NCBI RefSeq assembly: GCF_001039355.2
Contig: NW_019775866.1
Coordinates: 146,250 to 172,184 of the forward strand
Length of the DNA: 25,935 bases
Origin: Lingula anatina
Lineage: Eukaryota; Brachiopoda; Lingulata; Lingulida; Lingulidae
Direction: 5' to 3'
Part shown: positions 16,701 through 25,935 of the stretch, piece after piece
Layout: each line of letters begins with the position of its first letter
Numbering within the stretch: position 1 is the stretch's first letter
The notes under the pieces: generated by a model
What the model saw: only the letters and a program-made list of their open reading frames with translations
Database searches by the model: none
Told to the model about the DNA's origin: nothing
Made by a program: the position numbers and the translations under genes

Positions 16701-19672
16701 ACCACCATAGAGTTGTGCTCTTGTTCTTGTCTTGCTGTTTTGTTAGGAGAAATCATGCTTAAATTGGATTTTTTGTAATGTACTGCCATCACTCACTGAA
16801 GATCTCAGATGTTAGATCCTGGTTAACACCCTTCTGGACTGTGATGAATTAAAAACCCTTTACTAACTGATGTCTCTCATTACAGAAACGGGATGGTTTG
16901 CTGCAGACAAGAAGAGTCATAGAAGAGATAACAGGGACCAATGAGTATGTTCAGAATAGAAATATGTATAAAAAAGATTTTTAAAACATCATTTGAATTT
17001 TGCTAATTTTACATTTGAATTATCATGGGGTTCAGCATATTAGATTCCTGTATCTGACCTTTTAAATTGGCAGGAAACTAGACATCTCCGAAACTCGTAC
17101 CTTCATCTTGATTTCATTCATGTTTACTGAGCTAATTACAAACTATACTCTTCTTTATATGAATGAAACATTTGTTCTGCTATAAGTTCCAAATACGATT
17201 GTGTTCTTATTTTAGCAAGAAATTTTATTTGTTTGAAAAAACCAACAGAATGTTCGAGGAAATTATTTTTATGTATCAGATAATCTGCCATCTAACATAG
17301 AATATGGAGAAGCACTTCAGTGGGTTTAAAAATGCAGATATATAATAATACCCCACTGTCATTGACATCTTCAAAAACCTGTGTTTGGATAGGTAGCAAT
17401 TATAATACATTTTATTAAATTTTCCCTCATTAAAATGATGGGGAACTTGTCATATATTGTCTTCAAAAAATATTGAGCTTATATTTTGTGTTTTATTGGC
17501 TTTGAAGGCAGATGGGTTTGATAAAGCACAAGTGCTTGTTATTGGACAAAATGGTAGAAGTTTAAAAAATTACAAAAGCCTATATTGGACTCTGCTGGCT
17601 AGGTGCTAAAGATAGGGAATGTGAAACAATATATTAATTGTTTTTATTAATCTGCAAGTTTTTTGTGCTATGGGAAATGTATCTAATCGTTGTTTTGAAA
17701 ATATTCTTTATATAATTTGGTAACTTTTCTTTTTTTCAGTGACATAGGAGCAAGATTTGGTAAGGACCTTGTTACATTCTTTCAGTAAAAAGTAAAGATA
17801 AGCAATTATTATTTTATTTAATTGCCTTGGCATTAATAATAAGCATATATAAAAAAACATTTGGTTTTTTGTTTAACTATAACATTAGGGTATTTATTAT
17901 CTGTATTTTTGCTTATTTCAGAGCGAGATGCCTTTGATACTTTATTTGATCATGCACCAGACAAGTTGAATGTGGTCAAGAGGGTAGGTGAAACAAAATA
18001 AGTAACTGCAGTTTTCCTAAGATATAGGTATATCCAATCAAAATCTTTAAAGAAAATGTAGGTGCCTTGTGTCTTCATTTCTAGGCTATTGTTTTGTCAT
18101 TGTGGGATGTATCCTGAATGTGCGTAGTATTGTTATTTATACTTATTTTAACAAGTGTAGGTTAAGATTTTGAAAGTTTTTTTAATACTTTAGAATATGG
18201 TGGACAAATAGGGTGACAGAGTTGAATATGTTGCTTTTTGTTCTTGCAGTCCCTGATTGGCTTTGTTAACAAGTGGCTGAACAAAGTGAACTTGGAAGTA
18301 ACTGATCTAGACAACCAGGTTAGCTCTTCTTCATTGGATAAAAATATTGCTGATACTGAACATTCTCTTTATTTCTTGTGGTTTAGAGTGGCTTTCCAGT
18401 ACTGTATCATGGTGATATGGCTTTTTTTTTTCTTAATTCAATGAAGCTTGAAGTATTTAACTTATTGGGGTTAGTTTGTTTACAATATCATAGAGTATGT
18501 AATTCATTTAATTCAGCATAAAAGCCCTTTTGTAAGATTTACCACACCCAATAAATATATAACTTGTGTGGGTTTACATAATATGTCAAGTCTTCTGTTA
18601 CAAGATATATGTTATGGTGGAAACATATCTTATTATTTTCACATTGTGATATTTTTTAGTTTCATGATGGTGTGTATCTGGTGCTGCTTATGGGACTTTT
18701 GGAAGGCTACTTTGTCCCACTTCACTGCTTCCATCTGACTCCAACAAGCTTTGAACAAAAGGTATAATATGAATTTTGATCAGTAGTATTCATTGTTGTC
18801 GTTAAAATAAAATGTTTATTCTATGAAAACATGGGTTAAAGGAAGAAGTTATTGCAAACTGATAACCTGCTTTCTTAGATGAATGATGTTAAGATAGTTC
18901 ACAATAGTTGGAATTCAAAAGATCCAGCCTTTGTATTATTACTAAAAAAGGAAAAGCAATCTATATAATCAGAGATTACTTTTCCTAGAGCCCTTCATGT
19001 CAGTTAATTTGAACTTGATGCATTTCTTTAGTTTTTCCCTTATGTGGCACACGGAACACTGTAAAGCATCACCTCTGTATTTTGAAAATTACCATCTTGA
19101 AACAAATGATTGTCTTGGGTATCAAATGTTTATGAAGGTTTTTACTCAATTCTTGTGGAGGTTCACCTCAATATAAGTGATATCAATGATATTTTTTCGT
19201 CAAACAGTTGTGTTTCAATTATGTTTCCCATAACTAGAACACAAAACTGGTAATAAATAATATCAGATGACAAATAATGCGGTTTAAGCTAAAATTTCAA
19301 TTGGTGAACTTGTATTGGAAAAAAATTATATTATTATTTTTGCATTTAGACTAAAATGTTACAATTCGGCTAAAAATATTTTCTATATGCAGGTTCATAA
19401 TGTTTCCTTTGCATTTGAACTAATGGTTGATGCAGGACTACCACAGCCAAAAGCCAGACCAGAAGGTGAGGTTCATTTGTTCAGATGCTAATAACAACGG
19501 TATCAAAAATGTTTTCAAATGTCTAAATTTTAATCCATAATTCTCAAAGTTTCCTGTTGTTTTGTTAAAATTGACGTTGATTTGGTTAATTTCAGATGTT
19601 GTTAACCTTGATTTGAAATCGACATTACGGGTATTATACAACCTCTTTACCAAATACAAGGCATTACCTTAG
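13712..19672 (+). CDS. PARV: Parvin (ILK-binding focal adhesion protein), 13 coding exons
   Basis: Parvin joins ILK and PINCH in the IPP complex, linking integrins to actin. Coding exons: 13712-13814, 14263-14352, 14635-14705, 15105-15207, 15492-15638, 16002-16117, 16886-16944, 17740-17759, 17922-17983, 18250-18318, 18660-18761, 19393-19465, 19596-19672. All junctions are GT-AG, phases agree, and the sum is 1092 bases, 363 residues plus TAG; human alpha- and beta-parvin are 372 and 364. Residues 1-85 are a basic N-terminal region (KKQKEDSFLGEF, RKKKQKE) and an acidic linker; CH1 spans about 86-193 (DWINDELAEQRIIVKD, LVAILHLLV, FRAPIRLP); linker; CH2 about 252-360 (FVNKWLNKVNLEVTDLD, DGVYLVLLMGLLEGYFVPLH, LRVLYNLFTKY), the part that binds ILK and paxillin in known parvins. 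The start has A-rich context (GAGAATGG) and matches the family N terminus. A single invertebrate parvin related to both vertebrate alpha and beta forms is expected; I cannot assign it to either. Confidence 0.96.
17740..17759 (+). CDS. PARV: Parvin 20-base microexon
   Basis: This exon of only 20 bases sits between TTTTTTCAG and GTAAGG. It supplies the CH1-CH2 linker residues DIGARF and completes split codons on both sides (phase 2 in, phase 1 out). With it the linker has the same length as human alpha-parvin; without it the frame shifts, so it must be included. Confidence 0.9.
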
Positions 19673-20630
19673 AAGGCCCTGAACTTCAGACAGCTTTAAG
19701 TACAGAATCTCTGAAAAATTTACAAAGGATGCTGCCAGCTTTTTAAAGAGGTATCAGTTTAGAAAGACGAGGAAAAAAAAACATTCAATATTTTGCCTTC
19801 CCTACATACTGTCATCATATTCATCTCTGCTGTGAGTGAGAGTATGTACTAGCTTCTCAGACTTTTTTGTTGCATGCTTCTCAAATAGTGTGCCAAAAAA
19901 TCACATCAAGAATATGGCCATTCATCATGACACTTTGTTCATTTTCATTAAGTAATGATTGCATAAAAAATATATAAAACAATGTTTTCATTTCAACCCA
20001 CTCATTAATTCGTACATGAGCAAATAAATTTCAGGATATGAAAACAAATGCTGCTCCTATTTTCATCAGGGTGACAATAAGGTTGATCAAGTTTTCTGAA
20101 ATTGTCATTATAACAATGTATAATCAAAATATTTGTCTTTGTGTAAGACTCATTGATTGTGGATTAAACTAATGTTCCTACAAGGTAAATATACTTGCAT
20201 GCAGTACATTTTGGAATGAACAATAATGTAACAATGTACAGGTGCTGTCAATACTCCATAATTTAAAAATGTAAATTATGCATGCAGATTTGTTAGAGAA
20301 GTGTAATTCTCATTATCTAGTATGTTAAAACATCTAAACCCATTTGTTAAATTAGGATAGTAATTTTAGACACCTAACATATATGTGCCAATTGATATTT
20401 TATAGGGGACCTGCATCATATGACATGCAAATATTCCTCTTGTAGTATGTATATTTTTGTAGATATAGGTATACACTATATGTATATTATGTAATCATTA
20501 TGCAACCTTAGAAATAAATCTGAAGGACTATTTGTTTTTGTTTTATATCTGATATCTCAAGGAACAAAAAATTAACCCAGCTAGTTTGTAAGTATGAAAG
20601 GTATGAGCAATAAATGGGTTGGTGTGTGTG
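19673..20630 (+). other. Parvin 3' UTR (inferred)
   Basis: AT-rich sequence following the parvin stop with no further splice-compatible exon. An early AATAAA at 20023-20028 and another at 20513-20518 are alternatives. The best 3' end signal is the hexamer at 20609-20614. Confidence 0.5.
20609..20614 (+). terminator. Parvin poly(A) signal candidate
   Basis: AATAAA is followed within a few bases by GGGTTGGTGTGTGTG, a typical GU-rich downstream element. This makes it the strongest of the candidate cleavage signals after parvin. Confidence 0.5.
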
Positions 20631-21359
20631 AAGGATTATTGAAATCGAAGGATACAATTTCATTTCAGACTTAATATTTCTAACCATTTCAGCAAAAAAA
20701 CCTTTGGTGTTCCCTTTCAACAATTAACATGTAATGCTGTAGCCACACATGTAACTAATTTTTTCAACTACAAGTTATTTAATTCTTTTTCTTCCACGTG
20801 CCCATCCACGTCAAGTAGAGATGCAACTATCAAAGACTTTTTTTCTCTTTCTTTCATTCATTGCATATTTCGCCCTCTCTATATGCTGGTGTCCTCGTCA
20901 CAAAAAGTTAGGGCAGACACCTGTCAGAATACATTAAACTAGCATTAAACTGTAATCTTAACAAAAAAAGTTGTATCACAGCGACAGTTTCTCATCATAT
21001 TGCTGTCATAAGCAATGGCCATTTTATATCCATGCTAAACAACTTGAAGCGGTCCATGAAACCGTTTTCCGTGCACCTGTCAATCCTTCCCAAATTAAAT
21101 TTGGAAAGGTGATGTCATCCGGATGTCTGCAACAAAGCAGAAGGGATATGTGTGCGAAAGGAATAAGAATACATGTACCCCCTTCATAGACACCGTCTGA
21201 TTTTGGACAAAAAGTAGAATAAGAGATTTTAAAACAGGGAAACAGATAAAACTTTCGAATTAACACAGTTTTAAATAATCTCAAAGTGAATTTTCTCAAC
21301 CAAGCAGAGATAACTGCAGCTATGAATGACAATAAACATCAAATTCTCCCAACTTATCG
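20631..21359. other. Spacer after parvin
   Basis: No exon is recognised on either strand. Open frames on both strands between 20971 and 21332 overlap one another and lack family similarity or splice context. Pyrimidine-rich sequence at 20840-20865 has no assigned role. Confidence 0.4.
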
Positions 21360-21874
21360 AAGTACCACCCCTGCGCAGGATTTATGCGCAGTGCGCGTGT
21401 ACGTAGTCTAGATTCTTTGTGTCATTCCTTGCATACCATTACTGAAGAACTTGCAGCCCTGAAAACTCTCAATCCGATCAGAAAGTCGTCCCAGAAGTGC
21501 CTCGGCCTTTTGCTTGGTGAGTATATTTTTCTGTGATATGCGGGTTTTTGTCAGTTTTGGGGGAAAAGTTGAGAAAAGTAGCCCGGAATGACAGAAATGT
21601 TGGGGCGATTTTCGAATCCCACACATACCTGGCATAGTTCTAGACCAGGTTTACTTCCGGACGAATATTTGTGTGTAGCGTCCTCGTGTCTTTTGTTTTG
21701 GTCATGGTTTGTTATGGATATATGTGGAGACATTCATAAGAACGAAATGAAGCGTGCGATTTTTCCTTCAAGACACCTTGGACTAGGTTGAAAAAGTCGA
21801 AGAGTTCAAGAAAGTTTTGGCGGGTGATCGAGCGCACAGGTTAAAACTTGTGTGGGTGACTGTGAGCTGCAAAC
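21360..21874 (+). promoter_or_regulatory. CpG-richer island, probable promoter or first exon of an unidentified gene
   Basis: Local CpG density is clearly above the rest of the window (for example GTGCGCGTGTACG, TTCCGGACG, GGCGGGTGATCGAGCG). In AT-rich animal genomes such patches often mark transcription starts. A plus-strand frame from ATG 21384 runs 44 codons to a strong donor CTTG/GTGAGT at 21516/21517. The opposite strand also has an open, protein-like frame over the same bases, so coding use is unproven. Confidence 0.35.
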
Positions 21875-22018
21875 ATGGCAGTACGGCTAGTGATTAAGAA
21901 CTTAGATGTTGCAGTTGGAAAATGTCGTTACAGTAATGGGCATTGTTCATCGTGGAATTGGAGTGGATTAAACAAGTGTGCCGAGGATGACTATGTTTTA
22001 ACTCCAGTTTTGATTTGA
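21875..22018 (+). CDS. Small open frame, 47 codons, strong start context
   Basis: An ATG in a near-ideal context (AAACATGG) begins MAVRLVIKNLDVAVGKCRYS and runs to TGA at 22016-22018. It directly follows the CpG-richer stretch. The composition is protein-like with four Cys and two Trp. I do not recognise the family. It could be the first exon of a gene that splices out early (possible donor TACA/GTAATG), a microprotein, or chance. Confidence 0.22.
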   Translation: MAVRLVIKNLDVAVGKCRYSNGHCSSWNWSGLNKCAEDDYVLTPVLI

Positions 22019-22734
22019 TAGGTGTAATTAAGAATGTAAGGTTATATGCTGATGAACGTCATTTTGAATCGAACATAGGAATATGACCCGAAGTTATTGA
22101 TTGCATACATGAGCATGACATATTATTGTATGAGCTGTTGCTGATAACCTGTTGCATTATGATTACTGAAGCAATTTTTCTAACTACCAATGCTTTAAAT
22201 TAATGTCAAAATGGTAGCCTGGTGGAGTTTCTGAAAATTTAAAATCCGTTGATTGATTACATGCAGTGAATGAAACATCAGACATACATGTCTTATATAA
22301 TTATAATTCCACATTTGATACATTTGGGCCTAGTACTAAATCAGCCAAATTAGTGTAATCACTTACCATTGTCATGACTTAAATCATTGCAGTCTATAGC
22401 AAGGCTGATATCCATGCATGTTTTATATTGTTTTATGTATTAGTAAATACACAGTTTGTAGCAATGATCAGAGACAGAAATGTAAAATTGTTGTTTTACC
22501 TAAGGTGTTAAGCCCAAGGCAGTATTTAATTATTTATGCTACTTGGCTATTTTAAAAAACCCTTAATAAGAAATTAATAGCTAACTTCCAGGTACCGACC
22601 TGATAAAATAATATTGTCATTATCCCTTGTTCAAAATAAAACTTCTGACAGATCATGGGTTTTATCAAACCTTCTTGCCATTTGGACACTGGTATTTATC
22701 AGTGCTAGTTAACTTGAACAGATTGGTGGAGTAT
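22019..22734. other. AT-rich sequence, no gene seen
   Basis: No exon, repeat boundary or RNA gene is recognised here. It would be intron if the plus-strand signals on either side belong to one gene. Confidence 0.35.
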
Positions 22735-22786
22735 GCAGCCATACAGAGCACAGTAACACTGTAGCCATACAGAACACAGTAACACT
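22735..22786. repeat. Two-copy 26-bp tandem repeat
   Basis: The units 22735-22760 and 22761-22786 share G(C/T)AGCCATACAG(A)G/ACACAGTAACACT with two mismatches. No function is evident. Confidence 0.8.
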
Positions 22787-22879
22787 TGAATTCATGAGGC
22801 ACAAAAATTAAATCCTTGTTTATATAAATTGTCACTAATGCCTATTTAAGCCTCTCAGCATTTAAAAGAAACTTCAAAA

Positions 22880-23150
22880 GATGCATTCAGAACCAGTTGA
22901 TCGGCATACTAACCATTCCCCGGATCAAATATGGTGCTCCCCACTTAAAAGCATGCCGAGATTTACGCCCTTCCCCGTGCTGGGACGGCATGCGTGGGAG
23001 GCGGGAATCCATTGTCAAGTGCGTATCATATTTAAACTGCAAACTAGTAAGTCTGCAGATGAACTGGTTGTGAACCCAGCCAAAGGCTGCATTCAGAACA
23101 GATGATCTGCGGACTTACTGGTCGGTGGATCATATTTGGCCAACCCCACT
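22880..23150. repeat. Fold-back, GC-richer repeat element
   Basis: Several inverted pairs are visible: AGTAAGTCTGCAGAT near 23046 against its near complement in ATCTGCGGACTTACT near 23106, and GCATGCCG near 22953 against CGGCATGC near 22985. TGCATTCAGAAC occurs directly at both 22881 and 23090. The interior is GC-richer than its surroundings. This fits a palindromic MITE; a 74-codon open frame across it is not a gene. Confidence 0.5.
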
Positions 23151-24290
23151 GGAAACACATAACAGTTAGCATGCTAAAGAGAGGACAAGTTGTATTCTTC
23201 AATATTTCATTTTAAGAGAATTCTTTGACAAATCTGAATATAAGTAAGAAATGAAAATGGCATACAGTTGTCAAAGATGTGTACATTTTTTTAACAGTTG
23301 AATTGTCTTGTTTTCATCATTAACTTCTGTTTGCATTCAGAACATTTGAATAAATGAGAAAAATGTTTGAAGTGAAAAAAATAATAAGGTGTTGAAACTG
23401 ACTGCCCGTATAGAGAAAAACTTTTCTGGCTATTGGATGAAGTACTTGTCAAAATCTTATATTTTACTTGATATATGCTGAATCTTATCAATTTTTCTTT
23501 GAAAACACGAACAGAGAATGATCATACTGTTCAACTAAAATTTTCAGCTAAACAGTAGATGGATATCTAGTTTTTTTAATTAAACTGAATATAACTGTGG
23601 CCTACTTATTTGATTCATTGTAAAAAGTAACAAGGTGTTATATTGATTGTGGTGCTGTTATCTTTTCTTTTAGCTGCCACATTCTGGCAGTAGGAAAAGG
23701 TCCCTTTTTCCTCCACTCATCATCTGGTTCTATCAATATCCCAGGCAACACAGCTGCTTAGAAGGCAGAATCTAGATTAATAGTACTGAAACCTGACACT
23801 GCCTCCTAGACCAGTCTCATTACTTTTTTTGTTGCAATTGTCTGGTAATGGATTTAGGTACTTTCTCTTTTTATTTAAGTTTGCCTTTTTTCTCCTTTTG
23901 TTTAGTTTTAATCTTATAAAACAACAGAGGCAACAATATATTTTGCACTTTTGCCTTGATTAATGGCAGTATACACCACATCCTTTATATTGTTATTTGG
24001 TAATTCAGTCTTGGTTTGTATTAGTATCAGTTTTTTTCATTTGTTTTAATCTTTCTCAGACCTGGTGAAATTTTAACACCAGGTGGTTAGCCCCTCCCTT
24101 TCATTTTGCTAATTGGTACAATGTGGTGTATTGTTGTCCAGGTTAACGTTTTAATGCAAATTACAGAGACAGTTCTTCACAAAACCAGCACTGTTTTCGG
24201 GGTGACCTTTTACTTGAACCTCTGCCAAATTTACCATTAATTATTCATGTTGCCATGACTCATAGTTGTTCCTTTGCATTGGTTTTACAG
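23151..24290. other. Non-coding or intronic sequence with hairpins
   Basis: A strong acceptor (TTATCTTTTCTTTTAG, ending about 23673) is followed by open but unrecognised frames of about 30 codons. Hairpins include CTGCCA-CATTC-TGGCAG just after that acceptor and ACCTGGTG/CACCAGGT around 24061-24086. No family can be assigned. Confidence 0.3.
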
Positions 24291-24369
24291 TCAAGGTAGA
24301 CAAGTGCTTGTCACGGCTGAAACCATTAAAGCCCAACAAAAGCTGCAGAATAAATATGAAAGGTTATAG
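24291..24369 (+). CDS. Candidate terminal exon of an unidentified gene
   Basis: After an acceptor GGTTTTACAG, one frame reads QGRQVLVTAETIKAQQKLQN plus five more residues (KYERL) to TAG at 24367-24369. The sequence is helical and well balanced, unlike random AT-rich DNA. An AATAAA lies at 24379-24384, ten bases after the stop. The exon would need an upstream exon ending two bases into a codon. A competing frame from ATG 24266 is longer but less protein-like. The gene identity is unknown. Confidence 0.3.
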
Positions 24370-24378
24370 TAAAGATCA

Positions 24379-24384
24379 AATAAA
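24379..24384 (+). terminator. Poly(A) signal candidate
   Basis: AATAAA shortly after the stop of the candidate terminal exon at 24291-24369. No strong GU-rich element follows, so support depends on that exon being real. Confidence 0.25.
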
Positions 24385-24389
24385 ACAAT

Positions 24390-25870
24390 ACAAACATCGT
24401 ACAATTCAATCCAATTGGAGTACAAATTTAACCCAGCCTGGTGCTATTCAACCCAGCATAGACTGTTGTGATATGACTTGAGCTAATATCAAACAGCATC
24501 AGACTGGAACCCATTCTTGCCAACACATGTGCCTTTTAACCACAAGGAGGAAATACTAGACCTATATAAACTGAATTAATGATTTGGGGGGATTCAAAAA
24601 CACCAGGAGTTTTTTTGGAAAAACAGCCCAAATATAAATAAATGCAATATTTTATTTGGGTCTTGGTTTTGACCTTATCATTTAGTTAGTTTTATTGTCC
24701 TCCCTTGGTTTGTGTAGTTTTATGTTATGTCAAACAGATTTATGTTTTGATTAGTGGAATTGTTTTTTCAGCTGTAATTGGAATGAAAATGAGAAGTAAA
24801 AAAAAAAAATATTCATCCGGATCAATTTTCTTGACAATTTCTGGTCAAATAAATAATTTAAACATCTTCATTAATAATAAAAAATGATTTTGACTATTTC
24901 TGAAGTGATAAGATGGTTATGTTTTGTATCAACTCTTGCCTGTTCTAAAAGTGTTTGTTCACCTCATTCTTGGGAGAAGAAGCAGGCAGCTTGTTGTTTG
25001 AGGTCAGAGAGATCGCAGTTAATTCTGCAAGGCAGGTGAGACACAAGTTGTTAACAACCTGTCTGCTGCAGAGCTGATGGTTGGAGGCCACTTGTCCTGC
25101 AAGTTAACTTAAGTACATCAAATAACATTTTTCTCCTTACACCGTGATTAATATGCAGTTCAAGTTTTTACCTGCCGGCTACATTTTATGCACTATCTTT
25201 GTCTTACAGCTGTTTCATATATGAACTGTACTGGCCAGATATACGTAGAAATTTAAAGCTTAGAATAAATTTCCTTTTTTCTGCACTTTTGTACTTTCCA
25301 CCTTTTAAATTACCAGATTTGTCTATGTGCAGGTTTTGAGGTATTGGGATATTTCCTGTGTTTGAATTTTATCATTTATTTTCTAAAATTTAATTAACTT
25401 TGGTATGAATAAAACTTATGAACAGAACAGATTGCTTGGCAATGAAAAAAATAAAGAAAACTGCTCAAGAGTAAAGCTGTGATAGGGATCATTTTACCTT
25501 CAATTGCATGTAAAGGTAGATAAAATATGTGCCTGTATGAATCATGATCTATCTCTGTTTGCCTTAGGGGTTTTGTTTGTCATGGACAACACACACAACA
25601 AATATCAGCCTTATGAAGTCTATTGATCATGAAGGGATTTTTATTAATTGAGCACTATGCCTGTTGTTTATATTCTCATACCTGCAAAGCATATCCATTA
25701 ATGTAATAAATTAGAATGGACAAGACTTCAGCAAAAAGGGTCAGTATTTAATGTAAGTAGAATATGTTTTTAAAATCAAAGGCAAAATAGATGCATTTGT
25801 AAATACTTCAGGTGATTTATAATTTTATAATCCTGTTATATGTTCCTATAAATAAAGGTGTTCAAATTTC
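24390..25870. other. No recognised gene
   Basis: Mostly AT-rich sequence. A short frame at about 24982-25041 (EEAGSLLFEVREIAVNSARQ) lies between an AG and a GTGAGA and could be an exon, but nothing identifies it. No repeat boundaries or RNA genes were seen. Confidence 0.3.
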
Positions 25871-25875
25871 ATTTT

Positions 25876-25905
25876 TATGTACAGACACAGATGTGTCTGT
25901 ACATA
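25876..25905. repeat. 14-bp perfect inverted repeat
   Basis: TATGTACAGACACA (25876-25889) and TGTGTCTGTACATA (25892-25905) are exact reverse complements with spacer GA. It lies 30 bases from the window end and may be the edge of a transposon continuing outside. Confidence 0.85.
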
Positions 25906-25935
25906 TTGCCATCACCTGCGTCTGTCGTCGCCGAT

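Noticed and set aside
20971-21332. Overlapping plus and minus open frames
   Set aside because: Both strands are open over the same bases, composition is unremarkable and neither has splice signals or a recognisable family.
22881-23105. 74-codon plus-strand frame
   Set aside because: It falls within a fold-back repeat with several inverted and direct internal pairs; its relative openness comes from the GC-richer repeat.

Overview
The window is nuclear DNA from an animal. Its genes are split by many spliceosomal introns, the DNA is AT-rich, there are dozens of simple repeats and short inverted-repeat transposons, and both recognisable genes (TSPO and parvin) are metazoan. AT richness, compact introns and abundant MITEs fit a marine invertebrate, but the sequence does not let me name the species. 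There is no bacterial, viral or CRISPR content that I can support.

Layout. 1-3936: no recognisable gene; a worn MITE, a 28-bp perfect palindrome, a long (AT)n run and a short tandem repeat. 3937-8139: a complete minus-strand TSPO coding region (outer mitochondrial membrane translocator protein). 8140: a single N. 8141-12401: a second, almost identical TSPO region, also minus strand. 12402-13711: spacer with a fold-back repeat and a probable two-way promoter. 13712-19672: a complete 13-coding-exon parvin gene on the plus strand (363 residues). 19673-21360: parvin 3' UTR and spacer. 21360-24400: a CpG-richer stretch and scattered exon-like signals, perhaps an unidentified plus-strand gene. 24400-25935: nothing firm.

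Most interesting point. Each TSPO region has three different, mutually homologous first coding exons (1a, 1b, 1c) upstream of one shared set of exons 2-4. Each has a splice acceptor 0, 1 or 2 bases before its ATG and a phase-0 donor after the conserved W(Y/F). Any one of them joined to exons 2-4 gives a full TSPO of 166, 172 or 167 residues with a different first transmembrane helix. Because the ATG offsets differ, including two of them in order gives an early stop. The layout therefore looks like a frame-locked, mutually exclusive exon cluster that swaps TM1 of TSPO.

The two TSPO regions differ in the coding exons by only three synonymous bases, and the second begins immediately after the lone N. 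The simplest reading is that two haplotypes of one locus were joined end to end during assembly, although a recent true duplication is not excluded. With the extra copy removed, TSPO and parvin stand head to head. In human, TSPO and PARVB are both on 22q13, so the pairing may be an old linkage.
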